DNA of 64,000 bases from positions 20,377 through 84,376 of the forward strand of contig JANXXU010000042.1 in the NCBI GenBank assembly GCA_025350465.1. Direction: 5' to 3'. Below the pieces are notes generated by a model. That model was given only the letters and a program-made list of their open reading frames with translations, was not told the origin of the DNA and ran no database searches. Below, in pieces: positions 18,867 to 28,748 of the stretch. The translations under genes and the position numbers were made by a program. The DNA comes from Alphaproteobacteria bacterium (GTDB taxonomy: Bacteria > Pseudomonadota > Alphaproteobacteria > Micropepsales > Micropepsaceae). Position 1 is the stretch's first letter. Every line of letters begins with the position of its first letter.

Positions 18867-20054
18867 ATGTCGACACTCTTTCAACCGCTGACAGCGCTCT
18901 CGGGCCTCCCCGCCGACGCGATCGGTGACGTTATCACGTTCGGTAACGACCAGCCGCTCACGCTCGACTCGGGCGCAGAAATCAAACCGTTAACGGTGGC
19001 GTGGAAGACCTACGGCACGCTCAACGCGCAGAAATCGAATGCGTTTCTCTTGTGCCACGCCCTGACCCTCGACCAATACGCCGCCGGTACGCATCCCGTC
19101 ACCGGCAAACCCGGTTGGTGGAGTTCTATGGTGGGACCAGGACTCCCGATCGACACGGATCGCTTCTTCGTGATCTGCATCAATGTCGTCGGCGGCTGCA
19201 TGGGATCTTCAGGCCCGCACGAAGTCGATCCGGCGACCGGGAAGCCGTACGGCTTGAATTTCCCCGTTATCACGGTGCGCGACATGGTGCGCGCGCAAGC
19301 GATGCTGCTCGATCATTTGGGTATCAAAAGCTTGTTCTGCGTGGCCGGTGGCTCGATGGGCGGCATGCAGGTTCTGCAGTGGGCGGCGAGCTATCCCGAG
19401 CGTGTGTTCTCAGCGCTGCCGATTGCTACAGCCGCCCGACACTCGGCTCAAAACATCGCGTTCCACGAAGTGGGCCGCCAAGCGATCATGGCCGACCCCG
19501 ACTGGCAAGGTGGCGACTACCTGATCAAGGGCACGACGCCGCGCAAGGGCTTGGCCGTGGCGCGCATGGCGGCGCACATCACTTATTTGTCCGAGGCGGC
19601 GCTGCATCGCAAATTCGGGCGCACACTGCAGGATCGTGAAGCACTGTCCTACCGCTTCGACGCAGACTTTCAGGTGGAAAGCTATTTGCGCCATCAAGGC
19701 GCGATGTTCGTCGAACGCTTCGACGCCAACGCATATCTCTACATCACCCGCGCGATGGATTATTTCGATCTTGCGGCCGACTATGGCGGTTCGCTGGCGC
19801 AAGCGTTTCGCGGTTCGAAAACCCGCTTTTGCGTCGTCTCGTTTACTTCCGATTGGCTCTTTCCGACGCCTGAAAGCAAAAAGATCGTGCACGCCCTGAA
19901 CGCCGGCGGCGCCAACGTGAGCTTCGTCGAGTTCGACACCGACAAGGGCCACGACGCATTCCTGCTCGATGTCCCGGAAATGTTCGCGACGCTACGCGGT
20001 TTCATCGGCGCTGCGGCGCAAGCACGCGGGCTGAATGCCAAGGCGGACGCGTGA
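18867..20054 (+). CDS. metX: homoserine O-acetyltransferase (MetX)
   Basis: An alpha/beta-hydrolase activating homoserine for methionine synthesis (acetyl or succinyl donor not determined by sequence alone). 395 residues; nucleophile serine in GGSMGGMQ, the family segment [15 protein letters not shown], the catalytic aspartate in [10 protein letters not shown] and the histidine in [10 protein letters not shown]. The start MSTLFQPL at 18867 was chosen by family length; 18801 would add 22 atypical residues. I see no SAM-II riboswitch upstream. It overlaps metW, its usual partner. Confidence 0.92.
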   Translation: MSTLFQPLTALSGLPADAIGDVITFGNDQPLTLDSGAEIKPLTVAWKTYGTLNAQKSNAFLLCHALTLDQYAAGTHPVTGKPGWWSSMVGPGLPIDTDRFFVICINVVGGCMGSSGPHEVDPATGKPYGLNFPVITVRDMVRAQAMLLDHLGIKSLFCVAGGSMGGMQVLQWAASYPERVFSALPIATAARHSAQNIAFHEVGRQAIMADPDWQGGDYLIKGTTPRKGLAVARMAAHITYLSEAALHRKFGRTLQDREALSYRFDADFQVESYLRHQGAMFVERFDANAYLYITRAMDYFDLAADYGGSLAQAFRGSKTRFCVVSFTSDWLFPTPESKKIVHALNAGGANVSFVEFDTDKGHDAFLLDVPEMFATLRGFIGAAAQARGLNAKADA

Positions 20055-20677
20055 TGCTCGTGCGAGCGCCGGCGCTCCGCCCCGAACTCGTCCGGATCGC
20101 CGACATGGTGGAACCATCGTCACGTGTGCTGGACGTCGGTTGCGGCGACGGCGCCTTGCTTGAGTATTTGGCGCGCACCAAAAACGTCGACGCGCGCGGC
20201 ATCGAACTCAGCCAAGCGGGTGTGAATGCGTCGGTCGCGCACGGACTCTCCGTCATCCAAGGCGACGCCGACACGGACCTTGTCGAATACCCCTCGCGCG
20301 CGTTCGATTTCGTCATCTTGAGCCAGACTATTCAGGCGACGCGTCAGCCGAAACTCGTGCTCGAACAGCTTTTGCGCATCGGTCGTTTCGTGATCGTATC
20401 GTTTCCCAATTTCGGTTTTTGGAAAGTGCGGTTGAAACTGGCACTCAGCGGGCGCATGCCGATCACCGGAACATTGACGCATCCTTGGCACGAAACGCCG
20501 AACATCCATTTGTGTACGATCGCGGACTTCGTTGCGCTTGCGCGCGAACTGGATGCGCGCATCGACCGGGCGCTCGCCGTCGACGAGAGCGGCGACGTGC
20601 GGGCGCTCTCGGTTCCCGGCTACTGGGACAATCTCACCGCGGAAGGTGCAATTTTTCTTTTGTCACGCACCGCGTGA
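20051..20677 (+). CDS. metW: methionine biosynthesis protein MetW
   Basis: A class I SAM-methyltransferase fold protein that works with MetX in methionine synthesis. 208 residues; SAM-binding glycine loop [12 protein letters not shown], then the MetW hallmarks [24 protein letters not shown], and the [12 protein letters not shown] segment. The start is either GTG 20051 or ATG 20054, both overlapping the metX stop. Its 3' end overlaps the convergent methyltransferase gene by 44 bases. Confidence 0.92.
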   Translation: MMLVRAPALRPELVRIADMVEPSSRVLDVGCGDGALLEYLARTKNVDARGIELSQAGVNASVAHGLSVIQGDADTDLVEYPSRAFDFVILSQTIQATRQPKLVLEQLLRIGRFVIVSFPNFGFWKVRLKLALSGRMPITGTLTHPWHETPNIHLCTIADFVALARELDARIDRALAVDESGDVRALSVPGYWDNLTAEGAIFLLSRTA

Positions 20678-21398
20678 CGGCACCGCTGGGCACGAGAATC
20701 GGCTTGGCGCGAACACGACGCCGTGCACCGCCTTCCGGTGCCAGGGCATAAACCTGCTTTGTCGCTTCGGCGACCAGGACGCCCGAAAAGCGCGGCCAAA
20801 GGCGCGCGCCAACGGCCTCCCAACGCGCGCCGTCGCGCAGCAGCTGGCGCGTGCCGAACGGAGGAAAATAAAGGCAATTGGTGAATGCCAGCGGCGTGAA
20901 CAGCGAGTCGGTGAGCAAGCGGTGAAGCTGGGCGCGCGAGAACGGCGTTCCATGCCCGAAGGGCGTCATTTCGAATTGCGCCCATAAGCTTGCGCGGTTC
21001 GGCGCGATTACGATCAAACGCCCGTTGCCCGCAAGAACCCGCCATACTTGACGCAAAAGCGGACGCAGCGACTCTGACGTTTCGAGCACATGGGCCAGAA
21101 TGACCCGATCGATGCTGGCGTCGGCCAACGGCAATTCCGCTTCGTCGACCAAAGCCGCCAAGCCGCCGGCCTCCGGCGGCCAGGCGATGACGCCTTGCTG
21201 AGCGGGCATCAACGCCAAGACGCGATCCGCTTCGGCTTGAAGCGGGCGCAGATAGGGCGTCGCATAGCCCAAACCCAACACGGACTGGCCGCGAACCGAG
21301 GGCCATAATTCGCGTATGCGCTTGCGGATCGATCGGCGCGCGATCTGGCCGAGCTGCAAATCGTAGAAGCCTTTGAGATCGCTGACGTCGAGGTGCAT
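20634..21398 (-). CDS. class I SAM-dependent methyltransferase
   Basis: A 254-residue protein with a methyltransferase_11-like domain: a relaxed motif I (VLGLGYATPYL), a motif-IV-type VILAHVLETSESL, and post-motif VLAGNGRLIVIAPNR. The N-terminus (LDVSDLKGFYDLQLGQIARR) is typical of an alphaproteobacterial family often found near glyoxalase II or metW. No substrate can be assigned. The start MHLDVSDL at 21398 is preferred because residues upstream are not conserved-looking. It lies downstream of the OlsB-like gene in the same direction. Confidence 0.75.
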   Translation of the reverse strand: MHLDVSDLKGFYDLQLGQIARRSIRKRIRELWPSVRGQSVLGLGYATPYLRPLQAEADRVLALMPAQQGVIAWPPEAGGLAALVDEAELPLADASIDRVILAHVLETSESLRPLLRQVWRVLAGNGRLIVIAPNRASLWAQFEMTPFGHGTPFSRAQLHRLLTDSLFTPLAFTNCLYFPPFGTRQLLRDGARWEAVGARLWPRFSGVLVAEATKQVYALAPEGGARRRVRAKPILVPSGAVTRCVTKEKLHLPR

Positions 21399-21417
21399 GG
21401 GGCGCTTACCGGCTGCC

Positions 21418-22227
21418 TCAAGCGGCGCCGGCAACTTTCTTTTTCAAATGTCTTAGCCACCGCGGGTTGGCGCCGGCAACGGGAAGGTAGACGAACACAT
21501 CGGTCGTGCCGAATTGATGATCGATGACCGCGCCGTCGCCAATGGAAGATTCCATGCGGATGTAACCCTTGATCAACGGCGGCAAAGATCGCAACGCCTC
21601 AGCCGTGTCGATTTCTTCCTTCGCCATCAAATTCATCGGCACATAGCGGTCAGGCAGGGCGCGAACACGCTCGGGCTCGGTCGTCATGTGGAAATGGTGG
21701 AGATAAGAAAGCTGCAAGGCCAGTGCCTTCGGATCGGTCCCGGGCAACGAAGCGCAGCCGAACATCAGCGCGATATCGTAGCGCAAGAGATAAACAAGCA
21801 ATCCGCGCCACAGGAGTTGCATCGTCGGCCCAGTGCGGTACGGCTTGAGGACACAAGACCGGCCGAGCTCCAGGAGCTTTTGACCCGCCCGCACACGCAA
21901 CATCGCCGAAATGTCGTACTCGCCGGCAGTATAGAACCCCTTGCTTCGCGCCGCGCCCTCGCTCGTCATTAGGCGGTAGGTGGCGACGATCTTGCCGCCG
22001 TCCTCGTGGTCAACAACCAGCAAGTGTTCGCACATCGGGTCGTACTCGTCGAAATCACGGCCGCTCGCGGCCACTTCCGGCGACGGCCGCGCGCTCATCT
22101 CGCGATAGAAAATCTCATAGCGCAGGCGTTGTGCTTCCTCCACCTCGCGCGCACTCGTCGCTAGACGCACCTCGAGCGCGCCGGAGCGATCAAGCGTTGC
22201 GTCTTCATTCGAGTTTAAACTGGTCAA
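21418..22227 (-). CDS. GNAT-type acyltransferase, OlsB-like
   Basis: A 269-residue protein of the ornithine-acyl[ACP] N-acyltransferase family (acetyltransf_5). Visible features are RLRYEIFYREM near residue 35, the conserved DEYDPMCEHLLV, LELGRSCV before the CoA/ACP-binding turn YRTGPTMQLLWRG, and FGCASLPGTDP. OlsB makes lyso-ornithine lipid, a phosphorus-free membrane lipid. No olsA (second acylation) gene is adjacent, though a plsC homologue lies at 11.4 kb. The specific substrate is inferred. Confidence 0.8.
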   Translation of the reverse strand: MTSLNSNEDATLDRSGALEVRLATSAREVEEAQRLRYEIFYREMSARPSPEVAASGRDFDEYDPMCEHLLVVDHEDGGKIVATYRLMTSEGAARSKGFYTAGEYDISAMLRVRAGQKLLELGRSCVLKPYRTGPTMQLLWRGLLVYLLRYDIALMFGCASLPGTDPKALALQLSYLHHFHMTTEPERVRALPDRYVPMNLMAKEEIDTAEALRSLPPLIKGYIRMESSIGDGAVIDHQFGTTDVFVYLPVAGANPRWLRHLKKKVAGAA

Positions 22228-22486
22228 AATCCGCCTCGTGCGGTGCGATCGTCTAGGCGTTGGATCGAGCGCCGGAAGGGCCCGGCAGAGCGATACGTCC
22301 GTGCGGTCGTCAGTCTACGGGAGGCGGTGAATCATGGCAATTCGGGCCGCACCGGCGGTGCCGTCAATGACTTATTGCCAATTGCACCATAAGACTTGCG
22401 ACGATGTCGTTGGCTAGACACAGTTACCTCTGCCTGCACAAGTTTGCAGGCGATTCGGGGCGTGCGGCTCGTTAGGGAATTTGCCG
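22228..22486. other. intergenic region between divergent olsB-like and ampG-like genes
   Basis: 259 bases with no convincing coding region on either strand. It must hold both divergent promoters, but I see no unambiguous -35/-10 pair. AGGGA about eight bases before 22487 is the Shine-Dalgarno for the permease. Confidence 0.4.
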
Positions 22487-24130
22487 ATGACGGAAACCGC
22501 CGCGCAAAACCTCCCACAGCGCAAGCGCACAAATTGGGGCGCCATCGTCACGAACCGCAAGACGGCCGCGATGCTCGGTTTTGGCTTTGCGTCGGGAATG
22601 CCGTACGTCCTGGTCACCGGAACGCTTACTGCATGGTTCACTCAGGCCAAGATCGACCTCTCGACCATTGGTGTGCTGTCTTGGATCGGCCTTGCCTACG
22701 CCTTCAAGTTCCTGTGGTCGCCAATGCTGAACACGACGCTGCCCATCACGGGCACGTGGCTTGGCCAGCGGCGCGGCTGGATCATCGTCTGCCAGTTGAT
22801 CATCACGCTCGCGATCTTTCTCGTTTCGTTCACAGATCCGTCTACAGGCCTGGGCGTGCTCACGCTTGTCGCTGCGGTCGTGGCGTTTGCCTCCGCAACA
22901 CAGGACATCGCAATCGATGCTTGGCGCATCGAAGTGGCCGACGAAGATGCGCCGCTCGATTTGCTATCGGCGATCTATCAACTGGGATACCGTCTGGCAT
23001 CGCTCGTTGGCGGCGCCGGCGCATTGATCCTCACGCAATACACGTCTTGGCCGGTGACGTTTGCCACCGCGGCGATCGCTATGGGTTTGACGATCCTGGC
23101 GACACTTGGGGCGCCTGAGCCTGCGGCAACCCGCGTTTTAGGCGCTAAAGCGCCGCGAACGGGGGACTCGCGCATACGGCTTCTTTCGGTTGCCATCGTC
23201 GTCGCCGCGTGGGGATGGGCCGGCTTCGCGCTCATCTCGTTCATGATCACAGCCGTAACCACCGTTCCTCCTCCAAGCGCAAAGGCTTTCACCGCTTTCT
23301 ATGGTCCGTTGATCGTGGCGGCAACGGTGCTGCTGCCTTGCGCATTGTCGGCGTGGATTGCTCGCGGCGGCACGCTGAGCAAAGGTGATTGGCTGATGCT
23401 CGGCTCCGGCGCGCAAGGGATCGCCGATCGTCTTTACAGCGGCATCGTCGAGCCCCTGGTCGAATTGATGTCGAGACTGGGCGTTAGCTCGATCTTGGTG
23501 GTGCTGTTGATCCTGACCTATCAGATCACCTATTCGGTTTGGGCGCCATTCGCTTATCCGTTCTATATCGGCGCCCTCGGCTTCTCGCTGGCTGAAGTCG
23601 GCTTTGCTTCGAAGATCATCGGTGTGATCATGACGATCGCGGGTATCGGCGTCTGCGCATTCTTCCTCGTGCGTTTCGGCCGAATGGCGACAATGATGGT
23701 TGGCGCAGTTGCCGCGGCAATGGCCAACCTGTTGTTCGCCGATTTGGCAAACGGCGGCGCCAACATCGACGCCTTTTTGTCCTTCACAATGCTCGATCAT
23801 TTCCTTGCCTTTTTCGGACTCGACGCACGCATGGCAAGACTCGTCACGGCGATCGCCGGCGACAACATCGCCACTGGCTTTGCGAGCGCTGCCTTTGTCG
23901 CCTATCTCTCGTCCCTTGCAAGCAAGATGCACGGCGCGGTGCAGTTCGCCGTCTTCACTTCGCTGACACTGTTGGTGGGCACGCTGGGGCGCGGTGCGCT
24001 CGGCGACTTGATCAAGGAGCAGGGCTACGCGAACATGTTCCAGTTCGCGGCGATGCTCGGCCTGATCTCGATCTTTTTCGTTGCGCTTGAGTGGTACCGG
24101 CAATACCGGCACGAACACGCGGCGATTTAG
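22487..24130 (+). CDS. ampG: AmpG-like muropeptide MFS permease
   Basis: A 547-residue inner-membrane transporter with about 14 hydrophobic segments. N-terminal motifs match AmpG: GFASGMPYVLVTGTLTAWF, TIGVLSWIGLAYAFKFLWSP, a WLGQRRGWI loop and the strongly conserved ATQDIAIDAWRIE followed by YQLGYRLASLVGGAGAL. AmpG imports anhydromuropeptides released by cell-wall turnover and so feeds recycling and beta-lactamase induction. The ATG 22487 is preferred to the TTG 22481 because of the AGGGA ribosome-binding site. It ends one base from the convergent kinase gene. Confidence 0.8.
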   Translation: MTETAAQNLPQRKRTNWGAIVTNRKTAAMLGFGFASGMPYVLVTGTLTAWFTQAKIDLSTIGVLSWIGLAYAFKFLWSPMLNTTLPITGTWLGQRRGWIIVCQLIITLAIFLVSFTDPSTGLGVLTLVAAVVAFASATQDIAIDAWRIEVADEDAPLDLLSAIYQLGYRLASLVGGAGALILTQYTSWPVTFATAAIAMGLTILATLGAPEPAATRVLGAKAPRTGDSRIRLLSVAIVVAAWGWAGFALISFMITAVTTVPPPSAKAFTAFYGPLIVAATVLLPCALSAWIARGGTLSKGDWLMLGSGAQGIADRLYSGIVEPLVELMSRLGVSSILVVLLILTYQITYSVWAPFAYPFYIGALGFSLAEVGFASKIIGVIMTIAGIGVCAFFLVRFGRMATMMVGAVAAAMANLLFADLANGGANIDAFLSFTMLDHFLAFFGLDARMARLVTAIAGDNIATGFASAAFVAYLSSLASKMHGAVQFAVFTSLTLLVGTLGRGALGDLIKEQGYANMFQFAAMLGLISIFFVALEWYRQYRHEHAAI

Positions 24131-24131
24131 C

Positions 24132-26360
24132 TCAACCGGCGGCAGCTATATGCGGTGGCTCGCCGACCGCATAACGAGCGAGCACAGAGCGCAACTGCTC
24201 GGGGTTGAGCGGCTTGGGCAGGAAGTCATCCATACCGGCGTCGAGACAAATTTGTTTATCGCCCTCGAGAGCGCTGGCGGTGAGCGCGACGATCGGCAAG
24301 CGCCCGCGGCGACGTCCCGCCGCTTCCGCCAAACGAATACGGCGCGTCGCTTCCAGCCCATCCATCTCGGGCATATGTACATCCATCAAGACGATGTCGT
24401 ATGGCGCGCGAGACAACGCTTCGAGCGCCTCGCGCCCGTTCGCCACGGTGTCGACGCGGTGACCCATCTTGGTCAAAAGCGAATTGGCCAGCATCACGTT
24501 GATGCGATTGTCTTCGGCGACGAGCACACGCAACGGAGCCTGCACGGCGGGTTTTTGCACGTCGGCATCCGGCGCGAGCGACTCGGTCGTACCGGAATCC
24601 TTGCTGTTCAGCAGCGCGGCAACGCGCTGAATGAGCGACACGCGTCGCACTGGTTTGATCAGATACGCATCGAAGCCCGCCGCTTTGAGCGACGGCAAAT
24701 GCGCGCGCTCGCCGGCCGGCAGCAGCACAACCGTCTTGACGCCCTGCAGCCGTGCTTTGAGCCGCACGAGAAGGTCGGAGGCCGGCGCGCTGCCCGAGCG
24801 ATGGTCAATCACCAGAACATTGAAGGCACCGCTGGAGAGCGCCGTCTCCGCCGTCGCCGCGCCTTTGGCTGCGAACGCATCCGCCCCCGCCTCGCAAAGC
24901 TGGCGAACGAGAAATTCCGACAACCCCGGAAACGCGGTCAGCACCAAAACCTTGGCGCCTGTAAGGATCGACTCGGCTACTTCACCGCCTGAGGCTCTGC
25001 GCCACGGAATCGTGAACCAGAACCGACTGCCTTTGCCGGGCTGACTTGTGACGCCGACGACGCCGCCCATCGCTTTGACGAGCCGCTGCGTAATTGCCAG
25101 GCCTAAGCCCGTGCCGCCGTAGCGGCGGGCAAGAGACGAGTCGGCCTGCGTGAAGACCTCAAAAATGTTCTTCTGCGCTTTTTCAGCAATGCCGATGCCG
25201 GAATCGGCAACCTCGAAACGAATGAAGCGCTGATCGGCGTCGGGCACCACCAGGATGCGCACGCCGCCGTTGTCGGTGAATTTGACCGCATTGCCGACCA
25301 AGTTCAGCAGCACTTGCCGCACGCGACCTTCGTCGGCGATCAGTTGGCCATTCAGACGCGGGTGAGCATAGGTCGCGATGTCGATGCCTTTTTCGAACGC
25401 GCGATGGGCGAGAAGCTCGGCCACGCCCTCGACGAGGACGCGCGGACTGAACGCCGTCTCCTCCATGGGCATCGCGCCCGATTCGATCTTCGAGAAATCG
25501 AGAATGTCATTGATGATATCGAGCAGTGCTTCTCCCGACTCGCGAACGGCTTGCGCGTATGAGCGCTGCTCCGGATCGAGCCGTGTGTCCATCAGCAACC
25601 CGGCCATGCCGATGACGCCGTTCATGGGCGTGCGAATCTCGTGGCTCATCGTTGCCAGGAACATCGACTTTGCGCGGTTGGCCTCCTCGGCTTTGTCGCG
25701 CGCTTCACGTAAGGCCGCTTCCAATTCCTTTTGTTCCGTAATGTCGCGAGCGACGCTTTGAACTTCGGTCACCTGGCCGGTTTCGGTTCGAATGACGTAG
25801 TCTTCCCACGCGAACCAGCGCCAGCCTTGCACCGTCTTCAAACGCTGATCGTAGCGAACGCGCGGTACGATGCCCTGACCCGTGAAGCCGCCGAGCAGCG
25901 GCGCCTTCTCTTCCGGATGCATTTCCGGAAAGAACGGCCGGCCAAGAATAAGCTCGCGTTCCACGCCGAAGACTTTGCAAAAGGCGTCGTTGGCGAACGT
26001 CATGCGCCCGTCCGGCGTCTTGCGCAAAATCACGTCGCCTTGGGCTTCGAGAAGGCCGCGATAGCGTTGTTCGCTTGCCTGCAATTCGCGATGGCGCTGC
26101 TGGAGCGCGCGTACCGTGGTTTCCAACTCGAGCTTGACGCGTGCGAGTTCGCCCGATCTGGCATCGAGAGCTTTGACACGACGCAGCGCGTCGACGAGCG
26201 CCAGGAAGAGGACCGCGAGACCTGCTAACGCCAAAAGCCCGACGACGAGGGGGTTGAGGCTGATCGCCTGCTGGGGCGCAAAAATCACCGCCGCGGCGAA
26301 CGCGAGGCTCGCGACTGCAATCACAAGCAGGTAGACCCTGGCAAGACGCGGCACGATCAC
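24132..26360 (-). CDS. hybrid sensor histidine kinase
   Basis: A 742-residue membrane sensor: two N-terminal transmembrane helices (about 5-27 and 37-59), a coiled coil, a PAS domain (about 97-215), HisKA with the phospho-histidine in [11 protein letters not shown] (near 240), HATPase with N, G1 and G2 boxes ([30 protein letters not shown]), then two receiver modules. The first (about 470-580) lacks the acidic pocket (VLVLTAFPG) and looks non-phosphorylatable or weak. The second (about 605-725) is complete, with [11 protein letters not shown]. No dedicated regulator gene is adjacent. The stimulus is unknown. Confidence 0.92.
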   Translation of the reverse strand: MIVPRLARVYLLVIAVASLAFAAAVIFAPQQAISLNPLVVGLLALAGLAVLFLALVDALRRVKALDARSGELARVKLELETTVRALQQRHRELQASEQRYRGLLEAQGDVILRKTPDGRMTFANDAFCKVFGVERELILGRPFFPEMHPEEKAPLLGGFTGQGIVPRVRYDQRLKTVQGWRWFAWEDYVIRTETGQVTEVQSVARDITEQKELEAALREARDKAEEANRAKSMFLATMSHEIRTPMNGVIGMAGLLMDTRLDPEQRSYAQAVRESGEALLDIINDILDFSKIESGAMPMEETAFSPRVLVEGVAELLAHRAFEKGIDIATYAHPRLNGQLIADEGRVRQVLLNLVGNAVKFTDNGGVRILVVPDADQRFIRFEVADSGIGIAEKAQKNIFEVFTQADSSLARRYGGTGLGLAITQRLVKAMGGVVGVTSQPGKGSRFWFTIPWRRASGGEVAESILTGAKVLVLTAFPGLSEFLVRQLCEAGADAFAAKGAATAETALSSGAFNVLVIDHRSGSAPASDLLVRLKARLQGVKTVVLLPAGERAHLPSLKAAGFDAYLIKPVRRVSLIQRVAALLNSKDSGTTESLAPDADVQKPAVQAPLRVLVAEDNRINVMLANSLLTKMGHRVDTVANGREALEALSRAPYDIVLMDVHMPEMDGLEATRRIRLAEAAGRRRGRLPIVALTASALEGDKQICLDAGMDDFLPKPLNPEQLRSVLARYAVGEPPHIAAAG

Positions 26361-26511
26361 GCGAATGTTCTTCCCTGACTTCGGCCCTAACGTGGAATCC
26401 AGGGTGTTGAGGTTCCGTTAACTCTCTTCCCGACTTGGCGGGTTTGCGGCTATAAACGCCTCTGCCCCGGACCCAACGGCCCGGGGTTCTTCATGGGAGG
26501 AATTCGGAAAC

Positions 26512-26898
26512 ATGCGTAAAATTGCGCTTCTAGGTTTTGGCGCGCTGGTGGCGATGGGGTTCGCGACCGCTGCTGTTGCAGACACAATGACGGAGACCTA
26601 CGGCAACACCGTGATCGCCACCAACGACAAGGGCGAGACGACGAAGCTGTGGTTCAAAGCCGACGGCACCTATTCGGGCGTCTCGGCGAAGGGTGAAAAA
26701 TTCACCGGCAAGTTCGCGATCAAGAACGGCAAGTACTGCGGGACGGCCGACCTGCCGGCGAATGCGCCTGCCGGAACGCCTGCACCAAAGGAAATGTGCC
26801 AGGATTATCAAGCGAACCACAAGGTCGGCGACAAGTGGACGCAAAACGATTCGACCGGCAAGCCCGTCGTGATCGAAATCAAAGCCGGCGCTATGTAA
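26512..26898 (+). CDS. small secreted protein of unknown function
   Basis: 128 residues with a clear Sec signal peptide (LLGFGALVAMGFATAAVA, cleavage predicted after AVA-D). The mature part has a beta-rich pattern (TETYGNTVIATNDKG, KLWFKADGTYSG) and two cysteines (KYCG and EMCQDY), which could form a periplasmic disulfide. GGAGG lies upstream of the ATG, and a GC-rich hairpin (CCCCGG..CCGGGG, about 26,465-26,488) precedes it in the likely leader. It stands alone between the kinase and yifB. I recognise no family with certainty. Confidence 0.7.
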   Translation: MRKIALLGFGALVAMGFATAAVADTMTETYGNTVIATNDKGETTKLWFKADGTYSGVSAKGEKFTGKFAIKNGKYCGTADLPANAPAGTPAPKEMCQDYQANHKVGDKWTQNDSTGKPVVIEIKAGAM

Positions 26899-27043
26899 GC
26901 TTGATCGGTGCCTCCGGCGCTGATCACCAAGGACGCGAGGCCGCCAGGTGCAACACACTCGGCGGCCTCAGTTTTATCGCGCAACCGCTCCTCGAGCGAT
27001 GGGGGGACAGCGACTTCCCTTGGCAGTGCAAGGGGCAGAGCGT

Positions 27044-27835
27044 TCAGTACGCGATTTGAAGCCTGCGATAGCTCAGTGCTTCGGCGATGTAGGCGCGCGT
27101 GACGCTGTCTTGTGATTCAAGATCGGCGAGCGTGCGGGCGACGCGGAGCACGCGGTGATAGCCGCGCGCCGACAACTTCAAATTATCGACGGCCTTGCCC
27201 AAGAGCGCGACGCCGTCGGGGCTCGGACGCGCGATCTTTTCGAGGAATTCACCGTCGGCCTCGGCGTTGGTGCGAATGCCGTGGCCTTCGAAGCGCGCGC
27301 GCTGAATGTTGCGCGCCTGCGCCACGCGGGCCGCGACTTCGGCAGAGCCTTCCGACGGTGGCGGCAAGGTCAAATCCTGGGCACTGACAGCGCTCACCTC
27401 CACATGCAAATCGATGCGGTCGAGCAACGGCCCGGAGAGTTTTGCCTGATATTCGCCGGCGCATTTGGGCGCGCGCGAACAGGCCTGCGAAGCGTCAGCC
27501 AGATAGCCGCAGCGACATGGATTCATCGCGGAAACGAGCTGGACGCGCGAGGGGTAGCGCACATGCGCGTTGGCACGCGCAACCAATGTCTCGCCGGTCT
27601 CGAGCGGCTGGCGCAGCGAGTCCAGTACTTGGCGCTGAAATTCCGGGAGCTCATCCAAGAACAGCACGCCGAGATGCGCGAGAGATACCTCGCCGGGCTT
27701 CGCACGCAATCCACCGCCGACCATCGCTGCCATGCTGGCCGAATGATGGGGCGCGCGAAACGGACGACGGCGGCCGATCGCACCGTTCTTCAGTTCGCCT
27801 GCGAGACTTTGGATCATCGAAACTTCGAGCGCCTC
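27044..27835 (-). pseudogene. yifB: yifB/comM Mg-chelatase-like AAA ATPase, 3' part (disrupted)
   Basis: The C-terminal half of YifB/ComM, an AAA+ protein of the Mg-chelatase family; in naturally transformable bacteria ComM is a branch-migration helicase acting on incoming DNA. This part has Walker B VLFLDELPEFQ, the sensor region PFRAPHHSASMAAMVGGG, the cysteine cluster CGYLADASQACSRAPKC and the C-terminal Mg-chelatase-C domain ending ALSYRRL. The reading frame enters from the transposon, and one 8-bp target copy (27,828-27,835) is its last host sequence. An in-frame ATG at 27,817 (MIQSLAGEL) could start a fragment lacking Walker A. Confidence 0.9.
27828..27835. repeat. target-site duplication, left copy
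   Basis: AGCGCCTC, repeated at 31,765-31,772. Eight bases is the usual IS1595-family duplication. Confidence 0.9.
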
Positions 27836-27858
27836 CGGTATTATGTATCAAGCGCACC
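27836..27858. repeat. terminal inverted repeat, left
   Basis: 23 bases beginning CGGTATTATGTATCAAGC; the perfect reverse complement is at 31,742-31,764. Confidence 0.95.
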
Positions 27859-28159
27859 TCTAGCTCGTTGGCGTGAATGTCAAAAAACTACACGCCAATG
27901 TTTAGAAGCTTGGCCAAGTTGTTAGTGCTTCTAACTCATTTCGGCGGAAATCAGCCAATAGCGATGTAAAGCTCGCTAACAACTTTGTCGGTCGTTGTCA
28001 TTTCAGGTTAAATACCCAACAAAGCGCGGTTTTCTGCGGCCTACCGGGCCATTGGCCCTATCAAACCTCATTTCTTCATTTCAAAACGAAAGAAACCCAT
28101 TGCGCGGGTCGCAAAACGGGAGTACCCGTGCGCCCGAATAATGAATTTGGAGATTTCCA
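27859..28159. other. non-coding left arm of the transposon
   Basis: About 300 bases, noticeably more AT-rich than the chromosome, with no convincing gene. It contains an 8-bp inverted repeat TTGGCGTG / CACGCCAA (27,868-27,875 and 27,891-27,898) just inside the left terminal repeat, a GGGCC-ATT-GGCCC hairpin near 28,048-28,061, and an ACGGG..CCCGT hairpin before the first cargo gene. These may be a terminator shielding the element, transposase-binding sites or leader structures; none can be decided from sequence. Confidence 0.5.
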
Positions 28160-28624
28160 ATGGCCGGAAAGGCTCAAATTACTCTCGAAATTGACGTGCC
28201 GGGCCTGCGGCGCGAGAGTGAACGTCTTACGAACGAAGTGGCAGAACGTCTTGAAAAACTTGATGTTATCAAGAAGAAGCTTGCCGCTGTCGAACTTCTC
28301 TCACCGCATCTCGTCGAAGGTATCGAGCAAAGCTCTGCAATGAACGGTGATGACGATAAGCCGAAGCCGCTAGTTGATGCGATTGTCGAACATCTCGCAA
28401 AAACCGGCGAATCGCTCGAAGTCGCCGATATCAAACGGAGGATGTCGAAGCTTGGTTACGCTGATCTATTGAGCGAAAAGCCAAACGCGATCTACCAAGC
28501 GATGTTTCGCTTGTCGCAAGGACCGAAGCCAAGAGTACTGAAGCGAGGAACGAAGTATCGCGCTCCTCCGCCGGAATCTCCGGAAGGAGATACCGGGGCC
28601 TCGGGGGCCCCGGCTCGTCACTAA
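28160..28624 (+). CDS. transposon cargo protein A: coiled coil plus winged-helix-like domain
   Basis: A 154-residue protein with no family I can name. Residues 10-55 (RRESERLTNEVAERLEKLDV, KKKLAAVELL) form a probable coiled coil. Residues 70-140 (VDAIVEHLAKTGESLEVADI, SKLGYADLLSE, AIYQAMFRLSQ, VLKRGTKYRAP) have the helix-helix-helix-wing pattern of a winged-helix DNA-binding fold of the kind seen in phage and restriction-related proteins. TTGGAG lies about seven bases before the ATG. It is the first gene inside the left end, and its layout mirrors the protein at 31,253-31,687 near the right end. A DNA-binding or transposition-accessory role is inference. Confidence 0.65.
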   Translation: MAGKAQITLEIDVPGLRRESERLTNEVAERLEKLDVIKKKLAAVELLSPHLVEGIEQSSAMNGDDDKPKPLVDAIVEHLAKTGESLEVADIKRRMSKLGYADLLSEKPNAIYQAMFRLSQGPKPRVLKRGTKYRAPPPESPEGDTGASGAPARH

Positions 28625-28748
28625 CCTATTGATTTAGCAAGTGTAGTAGCCGCGTGGCAGCGGCTCGAAAGGCAGGTGGAACATGACAACATGAGCGGTC
28701 TACCCCGTAGGGCGGAGCCCGGTGAGAGCCGGGCTTTGCTCATATCGC

